From Alectoria sarmentosa (Eukaryota; Ascomycota; Lecanoromycetes; Lecanorales; Parmeliaceae), in contig WOGZ01000102.1 in assembly GCA_009733775.1 (NCBI GenBank), positions 41,823-105,822 on the forward strand: DNA of 64,000 bases. The letters are read 5' to 3'. The notes below the pieces were generated by a model, which saw nothing but the letters and a program-made list of their open reading frames with translations, was not told where the DNA came from and searched no databases. Below, one piece after another: positions 44,700 to 53,845 of the stretch. Made by a program: the position numbers and the translations under genes. Every line of letters begins with the position of its first letter. The first letter of the stretch is position 1.

Positions 44700-47537
44700 T
44701 CATACCGTGTTCATCACTCTCCTATCCATACCCCCTTTCCCTTTCACAACTCTATTCCAATCCGACCATTCTTGAGCCATCTCCATCAGAACATTACCCA
44801 TTACACCAGCCGAAGCCATCAACCCATGTCCTTCGCCTTCCACAACCCGAACTTCACATCTCCTCATCGTTTTGCCCAACCACTTGACATTGTCCACAGG
44901 AACTCTACTATCCTTGCTGCCATGGTGGATGACCACAGATCTCGTAATATCAACGTATCTGAAGCCAATATGCTGGCGGCGTTCAAGGCAGACCAATAAA
45001 TCAACCGCTGGGTTGGCCCCAGTCGTTGAGGCGTCCCAGATAGCTTCTGTGAGTCGAGCCTCATAAGCCGACCGCCGCTCTTTTTCAATTTGAGCAGTAG
45101 ATCTTCCATCTGTTGAAGTAGAGACGCGACGACTAAGGGGCCGGTTTTCCTTGGAGAAGTCTGCCATTTCGCTGTTTCGCAATTTGGGAGACAGAGGAGT
45201 GTTCCGGTCACCACCAATTGCAGTTTCCTGGACATCAGGTGCCGCTACTCCACTCCGAATAAGAATCCTGCGCTTAGAGCGACGAGGTGATTTGGGGAGA
45301 CTGGTGGTGACACTTGCGCTTGTAGCGCTGAGGAAACTCGAGTTCGCAGCTTTGAGAAACGTTGTGGGTAAAGATCGCAAGAAACGCTGCGAGTAAGGAA
45401 GAGATTTTGCTGGCGAAGGCTCCTGCTGAGCACCGATGGTATACATCTGAGATGGTGGAATCCAGGGAGCAAGTAGATGTACTCGGCAACGGATATGTTG
45501 AGGCATCCGCAGCGCGGTAGCTAAAGCGTAGATTGCACCCGCGGAATGGGCCAAGACTGAGAACTTTGTAATCTTCAAATGCTGGCAAATGGCACGCACA
45601 TCATCAGGCCAGGTCAACGGTGTATCCAGCCCGTCCGTGTGAGGTTCGCTGCTTCCTACGCCGGGGCGATCAGGTGTCACAAGTCGAAGCTTCAGTGTAA
45701 ATGCTAATTCATCGTAGAAAGCTGTGATGAATCTTGTCAGACCCATTCCGACGCAACAGAAGATAACTGAGCCTTCCGGATCCCCGACTTCAGAAAAAGA
45801 TATTACCCGCCCTGTCTGCGGATCGCTGATCTTTTGTGACAATCTGGGAGACAAAAGGTACTCGTCGACTGCATCACTTATTAGATCAGCTTCATCAATC
45901 TGGTAAGACGTGTTGCGCTTAGTCTCCAACAAGTTATTGGAAATGGTCTTCCGTTTCTCCGCAGGTGCGGGACTCATGGGTCGCGAGAAGCGCTTCAAGA
46001 GACGAGAATTCGACCTCTGTGGCACAGCAAACGACGACCTTTTGTTATCGTCTTTAGAAGTAGTTGAAGAATCAGCTACGGTCGCTGGCTTGGTTTCCAT
46101 AGAGCTGGCTCGCACTCCATTATTTCTGTTGATCCTTTGCACGATTTCCGGTGCGGGGGCGCCTTTTTCAATATCGTCCAAAATCTCGGGTTGCTGGACC
46201 TCGACTGCATCGGTGTTCTGTTCCGGTACTAGGGCCCTAATAGATACTGGTAGGGGACCGACCGGGTCTGGAGAAGGTGTAAATCTTCGATCTCGCGTTT
46301 GCGAGGTTGAGAATAACTCCGTTGGGATCTCCATAGAGCTTCTCTCTCTCTCTAATTTCTGGGTTTTAAGCTCTTTGATTCTGCGATTCACTGAATCCTC
46401 TCCTAGCTCATCAAGCGCTTCCTGAAGCGCTTGCTCTGGGATATCAGGTTGGTTTTCCAACACCGGCTTGCTGGGCTCTATACCACTGCTACTCTCCGAT
46501 AGCTGAGATCTCCTCTTGCGAGACGATGGGCTCAATCGTTGGCTATGGCGCATAGATGAATCTCGGGTAGGAATGAAGTTCTCGTTCGGTATGCTGTATT
46601 TCTTTTTGTTGCCGCTGGGCTCGCCATACGTTTCATCTGGGTTCCGGTGTAGCCTTCTCGGAGACCTGTTGGACTGCACTGATGATGCTCGAGTTGGTAT
46701 AGTTGGAGGCTCTGCCGCCGCGCTATTGCGGGTGCCTCGTTTCGAGACCGCCAGGTAATCTAGTTCGGGCGATCCTGGAGGTATATCTCCTATGATGAGC
46801 CTCTCGCGAGGACGCTTCCATTCGGACGTAGGCTTGTAGGCAATAAGACCTTTGGACTCGCGCAACGAGTCTACGGAAGCCTTCAACCCCAGGCTCCTGA
46901 AGCTTCCAAAACTATGAAGACCCTTCCAGCCATCGCTTTTGGCGGAATTTGTTTTTGTGATCAAAGGCTTTGGCTCCACGCTTAGATTCCCAATACTACA
47001 CGCTCCTCCCAAATCATAGAGATCCATCGGCTCCTTCGCATTCTCTCGTAATGATTTGTCCGATGAGATGCGTCTAGGTGACCAACCTCTCATTGACGAG
47101 CAGTCGGGATGTAGGAAGTAATTATCGTGCACTCCGTGGGGTCTCTTGTGTGCATCGAAGTCTGTTTGCGATCCAAGGAGAGATGGTCGCATTGACTCGC
47201 CTTGAAAAGCACCGCTGCTGGGCCCGGTGAATAGAGGAAACTCGGCTTGCCATGGATGCGGCAAGGCGGGTGTTGACTGAGAACTGGCTATGCTGGGCAG
47301 GGAGTCAAAGTGGTGTTCCGCTGGTGATGAGATAGCAGACAAGGTCTCTATCAGGGACGATATGACTTCTGTTGATGCAGGCTTGACAACAACGTGGTTT
47401 GAAGTTCGTCGCTTAGCATCACGGTGAGAGGCAGCAGGAAGAGAGCGTCTCCGTCGTGCTTCTTTGGATTTTGGGCTCAAAGCGATCCTTGCTGAGGTTC
47501 TCTGCGGAATAGCGGGTCCAACAGATGGGTCCAACAT
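44700..47537 (-). CDS. Alpha/beta hydrolase with a ~580-residue disordered N-terminal extension
   Basis: One exon encodes 945 residues. Roughly the first 580 are low-complexity, rich in Ser, Arg, Pro and Glu, with many SP/TP and RRS-type sites that could be phosphorylated and a short helical stretch (QALQEALDELGEDSVNRRIK). The alpha/beta hydrolase fold follows (SEVGDPEGSVIFCCVGMG, LRLVTPDRPGVGSS). Its triad is complete: Ser665 in LAHSAGA, Asp876 in GSKDSRVP and His904 in GEGHGLM. A further Ser/Arg-rich insertion of about 100 residues sits between strand 6 and the acid residue, where lid domains occur. The catalytic part resembles small-molecule or lipid esterases; substrate and location are unknown. 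The lack of introns is unusual among its neighbours. Confidence 0.82.
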   Translation of the reverse strand: MLDPSVGPAIPQRTSARIALSPKSKEARRRRSLPAASHRDAKRRTSNHVVVKPASTEVISSLIETLSAISSPAEHHFDSLPSIASSQSTPALPHPWQAEFPLFTGPSSGAFQGESMRPSLLGSQTDFDAHKRPHGVHDNYFLHPDCSSMRGWSPRRISSDKSLRENAKEPMDLYDLGGACSIGNLSVEPKPLITKTNSAKSDGWKGLHSFGSFRSLGLKASVDSLRESKGLIAYKPTSEWKRPRERLIIGDIPPGSPELDYLAVSKRGTRNSAAAEPPTIPTRASSVQSNRSPRRLHRNPDETYGEPSGNKKKYSIPNENFIPTRDSSMRHSQRLSPSSRKRRSQLSESSSGIEPSKPVLENQPDIPEQALQEALDELGEDSVNRRIKELKTQKLERERSSMEIPTELFSTSQTRDRRFTPSPDPVGPLPVSIRALVPEQNTDAVEVQQPEILDDIEKGAPAPEIVQRINRNNGVRASSMETKPATVADSSTTSKDDNKRSSFAVPQRSNSRLLKRFSRPMSPAPAEKRKTISNNLLETKRNTSYQIDEADLISDAVDEYLLSPRLSQKISDPQTGRVISFSEVGDPEGSVIFCCVGMGLTRFITAFYDELAFTLKLRLVTPDRPGVGSSEPHTDGLDTPLTWPDDVRAICQHLKITKFSVLAHSAGAIYALATALRMPQHIRCRVHLLAPWIPPSQMYTIGAQQEPSPAKSLPYSQRFLRSLPTTFLKAANSSFLSATSASVTTSLPKSPRRSKRRILIRSGVAAPDVQETAIGGDRNTPLSPKLRNSEMADFSKENRPLSRRVSTSTDGRSTAQIEKERRSAYEARLTEAIWDASTTGANPAVDLLVCLERRQHIGFRYVDITRSVVIHHGSKDSRVPVDNVKWLGKTMRRCEVRVVEGEGHGLMASAGVMGNVLMEMAQEWSDWNRVVKGKGGMDRRVMNTV

Positions 47538-48669
47538 GGCGAAGAGGTCGGCAGATTACCGAGACGAAGGGACGGCAGGATCAGCGCATGATTGTATGCA
47601 AAGGCGGCTGGTGGTCTGGCTGGTCGGTCGGTTGCTTGGTAGTAGGGTCGTTGTCCGATATCCGAGTAGATCCGCCAGAACATTTTTAGAGATGGGATGG
47701 GTGATATCGCTGGAAGGTTGTTCGAAGAAGCGTCTTTTGAATCGAGAAGGGAGTTTGGAGTTTGAGCAGCAAAGGCAGCAGCGGCAGCGGCAGCGGCAGC
47801 GGCAGTAGCATTCAGAACATGTCATGCGAATTCAAGGGGGCACCAGGGGTATTATTGTTGTTATTAATCTTGTTTGAAGATTGGTGCATGGCGAGCATGT
47901 CAAAACGGGGAGGGGGGGCGCGCCGGTTAGATTTGCATGTTGAGCAATGAGCACGTCAAAAGTACCTAGCACCTACCGTAGGTATCTGACAGGTTACAGG
48001 TGTAGGGAGCTGGCTCGCTGGGAGAGAGACATCTGGTGCATGGTGCATGGACCAACAATTGCTAGCTGCAGATCGCCACAAGAAACAATGCAATCCTCAT
48101 CTTCGTAATATTAACAGGACTCGATCTCTCCGGAACAGACCAGACAAGACACGAAAACAAGTTAGCCAGATTGTTGTTAATAGCATCAGATCGTGGTGAC
48201 GGCGAGAGGACCTCTTGATTTGTATACAAGATACCAAATACCAATACAATTTCAGTTACGAGCCTGCTCTACGGGTAATATATAACAATATCCAGTAGGT
48301 AAATTACCGTGATTGATAATAAATCATATTGGCTTGAAAGTTGAAACCCCCACAGGAACGGCTTGTCGCTTCTGCGTGGTGAACCTCCGACTGCCTGCAT
48401 GAACTCATGTTCTACAATGAAAATGTAGTAATTACCTTACAGTCGACACACTACAGTATACTACTACTATTGTGTTCCTAGCCCATCTTCTGGCGAAAGG
48501 ACCACGGTCATGAGGGTCTCTTTTGGCGCTGGATTTCAGAGCCATCAAATTCCCTTTCTGATTGGCCAATCCGGTGTTTCGAGCTAGCCACAGGCTAGGC
48601 CTCATCGCTCCTTGAAGCTTCGTTCTTCTCATATACAACTCTACATCTACGTATCGAAAGTAGGCGATA
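47538..48669. other. Divergent promoter region
   Basis: About 1.1 kb between the hydrolase gene (minus) and the hydroxylase-like gene (plus). It includes a GGCAGC hexamer array (47775-47804), GTACCTAGC and CCGTAGGTATC strings near 47960-47990, and a TGGTGCATGGTGCATGG duplication near 48033. No gene is supportable. Confidence 0.5.
47775..47804. repeat. Hexamer array of GGCAGC-like units
   Basis: About five consecutive GGCAGC or GGCAGCA-type units, 240 bp upstream of the hydrolase start codon. On the gene strand it reads as GCTGCC repeats in the probable 5' untranslated region or promoter. Confidence 0.75.
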
Positions 48670-50239
48670 ATGAATTGGCTCTCGCTCTCACGCGAGCCAT
48701 CGGTGCTCGACAAAGCATGGATGGCTATCCAATATCCGTGGGACCTGGTTCGCAATCCCGTGCAAGCAGTGTTATCTATCCCGGCCCTCTCTTTCCTCGT
48801 GATACCGGCCTTTTCCAGCTATGGCACCACCCTCAACCTTCTCTTCTTCACCATGACCTGGGCGATTTTGATCAAGACTAACAATCCACTTTACGTCGAG
48901 ATCCTTGGCACTCTTGGCATCCGCCTGCTTTTTTACATCCTTCCCTCACTCTGCTTCCTCTTCTTCGATAGCGCTACGCCGGCACTAGCTGTAGCGGTCA
49001 AGGAGCATGGAGATACTGCACTACCGATGAACGAGGAAAATGGGGGCAAGAAAGGCCGCTGGTGGAAGGTGGCGCTTGTTAGCTTAGGAAACGTATTACT
49101 TGGCGTCGCGATACAGACCGGAATCGAGCTTCTCTTCACCCAGGTCTTGCATCTCCAGAGCGTCTTGAAACTGAGCACTGGGCTGCCTATGCCATGGGGG
49201 ATTGCCAAAGACTTGGTCCTCGGCCTGCTCCTTCGAGAGGTACGCTCCCTCGCTCGTGTACAAGTGCTGAGCCCAACTCGCTGACATGTCGCAGGTGATG
49301 ACCTATGTCTTCCATCGCTATGGGCTTCATTCTGAGCAATCGCTCCTTACCAAACTGCACGCCAATTGGCAACATGCAGTCCCTGCGCCATTTTCCCTGG
49401 TCGCCCACTACGATCATCCTCTTACCTACCTCATTCATGTATTGCTGCCAACTTACGTGCCCGCCGTACTTTTCCGCTTTCACCTTCTCACTTACCTTCT
49501 CTATCTTGCCGTTGTTTCGCTCGAGGAGACATTTGCCTACAGCGGATACAACATGCTTCCTAGCGCATTTATTCTTGGTGGCGTAGCGAGGAGACAGGAG
49601 AAACATCTCATGGGCGGTGGTAATGGCAACTATGGATGTTTCGGTCTGGTGGATTTCGCCATGGGGACCAGCATTGATGACGGTGTGGTGGATGATGTTA
49701 TCGACGAAGCGGAGGAGAAGCAGGGGACGAAGAAAACAAAGAGGAAAGTTAAGGCGGCGGGAAAAAAGGTCCTGAAGAAGGCGCCAAAGCAGAAGAACGA
49801 CGACGAGGAAGTCAGAAAAGCAGGGAAAGGAACGAGAGAGGGATTAACGGAGGAAGACAATGAAGACAATGAAGAAAATGAAGAAAATGAAAAAGAAAAA
49901 GAAGAGGAAGAGGAAGAGGAAGAGGAAGAAGAAGCATCTCTGAAACCGAAGAGGAAGGGCAGCAGCCCGAAAAAGATGAGAAAAAGGAGAGTTGGGAGTC
50001 ATGATGAGGAGGATGCCAACGGACTATCCCCGGAGGCAAAGGATGACAGTCTCCTGAAGAGGTCATCCAGGACACGAAGGAGCGAAAAAAAGACCAGTGA
50101 GGAAGATGCTGAAGCGGGAGGGCAAGACGAGGAGAAGCCCGAGCCCAAACCCAGAGCAAAAGGCTTGACAAGAAAAGGTATCCAGAAGAACAAGGTCGGG
50201 AGCCGGCCAAGAAATCGCAGCGAAGAAGATGATGAATAG
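48670..50239 (+). CDS. Fatty-acid-hydroxylase-superfamily membrane protein with a charged tail
   Basis: Two exons (48670-49239, 49295-50239), with a 55-bp intron, encode 504 residues; the junction gives LLLRE-VMTYVFHRYGLH. Several membrane segments fill residues 35-110 and 140-190. Histidine clusters follow as expected for the sterol desaturase/fatty acid hydroxylase superfamily: HRYGLH (197-202), HANWQH (212-217) and HYDHP (228-232). A later segment has EETFAYSGY and RRQEKH. The second and last clusters lack the adjacent His-His pair of classical diiron members, so activity is uncertain. From about residue 330 the protein becomes a highly charged tail of alternating Lys/Arg and Glu/Asp blocks, including an 11-12 Glu run, and ends RSEEDDE. 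The substrate is unknown. Confidence 0.8.
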
Positions 50240-50596
50240 CACTGGATTGGTCATGGTTCCTCGATACTTAAGTCCGTACCGGAGTGTCGCGCTTGGCCTT
50301 GTAGGATTTGAGATACCCCTGACGTTTTTCTATGTTTATATGATATCAAAACACATAGCGGTGGAAGATAATTCTTTATTGGCGTCTATTTCTGGCCTTC
50401 TGGTCCTGGGCTCAAGAACAAAGGTATCAAGGGACGCAACCGAATTGAGCGATTTGATTTTTCGGTTCGACCTGGTACAAAAGCTTGAAGCCATTAAGCG
50501 CCACAATGCTGGCTCCATTTGCTACGTGTAATAAGGCCGTCTAGTGGTCCATATACACAAAATGCCATCGTCCTTCCTCAGCCCCTGTCAATCCGT
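50240..50596. other. Convergent intergenic region
   Basis: About 360 bp between the hydroxylase-like gene and the eL6 gene. It probably contains the two 3' untranslated regions; no gene is supportable. Confidence 0.5.
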
Positions 50597-51473
50597 CTAG
50601 AACTTCATTGCGTGGGGCCTGTCTCCCTTTCGTAGACTGAACGAACTTCCAAGATATTCTATCAGATGCGGTTCTTTCTTGATGTTCGTCAGTAATGCGT
50701 GGTCGACAGCCTTTTGGTCGCTGGCACGAGCGGAGGCGACTTTCTTCTTCTAAAGCAGCCATCGGGTCAGCCACCCATCGTTCTCTGGAGTCAACTTGTC
50801 CAGCAAATGGTTCACTCACCTGAGGTTCTTCCCCTTGTGCGAAAAATTGCTCCTCCCCCTTCTTGTTCTCCGCCTTGTCCCGCGTGAAGTAGCCCTCCTC
50901 ACCAACCTTTTCCACTACCTTCTCGTCAATCCCCTTCAGATCCACCTTCGAACTCGTAGCAATGACGTATCTGGCATTGACTCGTCTTAATGGGACGCCG
51001 TTGACCTTGAAGGGACCGGTGACCAGGAGAACACCTTGGGGCAAGTGCTTGAGCAGGACGACGCGCTTGCCGCGGAAACGGCCAGCAAGGAGGATAAGGA
51101 CGCAGCCGGGTTGGAGGGTGGAGCGAGGACGGGCGGGGTGAATCGATTTGCGGACCTGATGGGTACAGCGTTAGCCAACAATCCCTTGGGCTGAGATTTG
51201 AAGCGAGATCCCAAAGTGGTGCTGTCGAATCATTGAGGCCGGGTTGTGGGTGTTTCCGGGATACGATCAGCCGCTGTACCAAGGGACCCTCTTGTACATA
51301 GACACCTGCGTACCCTCGATTAGGACCGCTTCACGTACCTTCTTTGGCTTGGCTTCGTCCTCTGCAGGATAAAACTTCTTGGCCTTCTGGGTGTGGTGAG
51401 GTATTGAACGCTCGCTCTTGCCAAACTTCTTTGTCTTGTGTTCGGACTTGGTGGCTTCTTGCTTCGCTGACAT
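50597..51473 (-). CDS. RPL6: 60S ribosomal protein eL6
   Basis: Three exons (51473-51339, 51155-50820, 50749-50597), with introns of 183 and 70 bp, encode 207 residues. The short basic N-terminus ([12 protein letters not shown]) joins [20 protein letters not shown]. The conserved core follows ([40 protein letters not shown], then YFTRD), and the last exon gives [12 protein letters not shown] and [16 protein letters not shown], the normal end of eL6. The protein sits on the solvent side of the large ribosomal subunit. A first intron longer than those of the neighbours is usual for ribosomal protein genes. The gene shares a 316-bp divergent promoter with the Rpn13 gene. Confidence 0.94.
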
Positions 51474-51789
51474 CGTGGCTCTAGTGAAAGGTACGGTGAT
51501 ACTGGCCGTCGACGTGTTACGTTGGAATGTCGATGGTTGAGTGTTCGATGTCTCTATCTCCCAGTGTTTGTGGAAGCTCGCTTAGTGACCTTAGCCTTGG
51601 GTTCGGGCTTGGCGCTAAATTTAGCCGGGGTTCTCCTGGCTAAGGTACTCAATCACTTAGCCTCTTAGGTAATGTCTGAGCTTCATACATACTGAAGTTG
51701 TCCATGATCTTAATAAACTGTTTCTCCCGGCTCATCTACCTCCATAGAGACAACCCTCAAAGTCGTATTTGTGGTCATTGACAGAAAGG
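51474..51789. promoter_or_regulatory. Bidirectional promoter of eL6 and Rpn13 with four TTAGCC boxes
   Basis: The 316 bp between the two start codons contain TTAGCC at 51591-51596, 51621-51626 and 51657-51662, and its reverse complement GGCTAA at 51638-51643, all within 72 bp. CGCTTAGTGACC and CTCTTAGG variants lie next to them. Such a cluster in a shared promoter of a ribosomal and a proteasomal gene suggests a binding site for a common regulator; this is inference. Confidence 0.5.
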
Positions 51790-53313
51790 ATGTCTATATC
51801 GCCGCTGATTACGTTCAAGGCTGGAATTTGTGACTTCGATGTGAGTCGTGACCTTTCTTTCTCTCTGCTGGAGCTGAGCTCGACGTTGCACATGAAAAAG
51901 ATCACAGGCAGTTTACAACGGTCGTCTGATCATGGGTATAGATCAGCTCATCAAGTCCAATGATCTTTCCCAAACCTACCCCTGGATACCTCTACCTTTA
52001 TGAAGAAGATGAGCTTATCCACTTTTGCTGGCGGCCTCGCACCGCGCCGATGAGCCAACCCGAACTCGACCTCGTCATGGTTCCTACCGATGGCAAATTC
52101 GTACCATACCATGACAAAGATACTCGGTCAAGTTCAAATCCCAAGTCTCCCACCACTGGCCGAGTCTTCGTCCTCAAGTTCCAATCAAGCAGTACCCGGC
52201 ATCTATTCTGGCTACAGTCCAAGAGCCAACATCCACGAGGAGACCGTGCTTGGTTCAGTCCACGTGATCAAAAAATTGGACAGATAGTTGATCGGCTCCT
52301 GCAAGGAGACGAGGTTCATGTACAGGAAGAATATGCAAATGTCTCAAATGATCAAGGAGGAGACGGAGATGATGAGGCTATGGAAGACGTAGGTCCAGCG
52401 AGCCATGGCGACATAGAAGGCAACATCGGGAGCGGGGATCCTTTCATGGGCGATCCTGGGAATGAGGGCGAAGAGTCAAGAGAGGGGGGTGCAGACGGAG
52501 GACGAGCGTAGGTGCCGCCAATTTCATCATCTCGCGGCAGGTTCATAAGATGCGACTAGATGATCCGTACGGTCTCTATGAGTGAAACGACGGACGAAGC
52601 CACGGCTAGATCGATCCTGGTGTTATTTGCCATACAATGTACCCAGACGAATGCATAGCTGAAGTTTCATCAAGCCCACCACCTTCTAATTACGCCTATC
52701 GATTGATACCAGAAGACTTGAGCATGCTGACGCTTTTATTATCAGCGCGGCCATGCCTTCGAACGATGCGGCTATTGCTGTGCAGAATTTTTTAAGGTCC
52801 ATGCGAGGGAACCAAGCTCTAAGCAGCCAGCAATTGCAACCTCAGGGCAAAATGTTCACCACATTACCCGATTTACTGCCATCATCAACCACAATACCCG
52901 TTATTGATTCAGCAGATTCGGCGTTCGTCGACAACCTTCTCGGTCACATACCGCCTGTCTTATTGATCCTCAGCCAAGAAGCGGATGACATTTCCCCCGT
53001 CGACCCTAATTCAGAGATGGCAAAAGCAGCATTTAAAGCCTTGAATTTAGACCAGAAGAAGGAAATATTGAGAAAGGTCCTTCGGTCACCTCAATTTTCT
53101 CAGAGCCTAGGTAGTCTGACTACGGCATTGCGAGATGGGGGTGTGCCTAGTATCAGCGAGGCTTTAAAGATCCCTGTTGAAAATGGCGGCTTTATCAGGC
53201 GGGGTGGTGTACCTTTGGGAGGTGGAGAAGCCGTAGAAGCTTTTGTGAGAGGGGTAAAATTGTCTGTGGAGAAAAAGGACGAGGTTGAGGAGGAAAGGAT
53301 GGATACTGAGTGA
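51790..53313 (+). CDS. RPN13: Proteasomal ubiquitin receptor Rpn13/ADRM1
   Basis: Three exons (51790-51840, 51942-52507, 52746-53313), with introns of 101 and 238 bp, encode 394 residues. Exon 1 is MSISPLITFKAGICDFD. It joins ISSSSPMIFPKPTPGYLYLY, the start of the Pru domain, which continues with EEDELIHFCWRPR, VLKFQSSSTRHLFWLQSKS and DRAWFSPRDQKIGQIVDRLL. The Pru domain binds ubiquitin and Rpn2. An acidic Gly-rich linker follows. The second junction (GGR-AAAM) skips an apparent TAG, which is part of the donor GTAGGT, and leads to the C-terminal DEUBAD domain (KMFTTLPDLLPSSTTIPVID, AFVDNLLGHIPPVLLILSQE) that recruits the deubiquitinase Uch37 in other organisms. Read without splicing, this would look like two genes. 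Confidence 0.9.
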
Positions 53314-53845
53314 GAGGGTCCGCGTATGTCGCATGTTGCACTGTACAAATCTGAGCATGAGCAAGCATAGCGAGGAATCCCGGTACCTAGTATAGTACCT
53401 AGTACAGAGCAAATAATGCGAATTCCCTGGAGTAACCGATACGGTCGAGTTAAGTTGGCATTCAATCGGTCAAGTAGATTTTGATTGTAGATGGTGGCTT
53501 GTTCTTGTTACCACCAGTATCGTAGACCCGAACCTTTAATGTACGTGGCTTGATATGGACTAGCGGTTTTTCTCGACGTTGGTGCCAGTGATACCTAAGG
53601 TAAGGTAAACTTGGGACGCGCTCAGATGCTCACAGCCTCACTTTGCGCCAAAGCTCTCTAACCACGCAACACTCATTCAATTCGCTCCTTACTCTTGCAG
53701 CGGCTGTGCCATACCGGCAACTACATGCTCCCCTCAACAGATTTCATCAAAGTGTGTTGCGAGCTGTCTAGATGATTTTGGGAACTTCAACTATCCTCCT
53801 AGACTTTGACTGTGATCCTTCTCCACGGGCGATGCTTCGATAGCC
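53314..53845. other. Intergenic region
   Basis: About 530 bp between two plus-strand genes. It contains two GTACCTAGTA strings near 53391-53404 and TACCTAAGGTAAGGTAAAC near 53593, then a CT-rich leader. No gene is supportable. Confidence 0.5.

Noticed and set aside
51156..51338. Possible C/D snoRNA in the long eL6 intron
   Set aside because: No convincing C box (RTGATGA) with a paired D box and terminal stem was found.
52508..52745. Apparent stop codon splitting the Rpn13 gene into two genes
   Set aside because: The TAG is part of a GTAGGT splice donor; splicing to the CAG at 52745 joins Pru and DEUBAD domains in frame.
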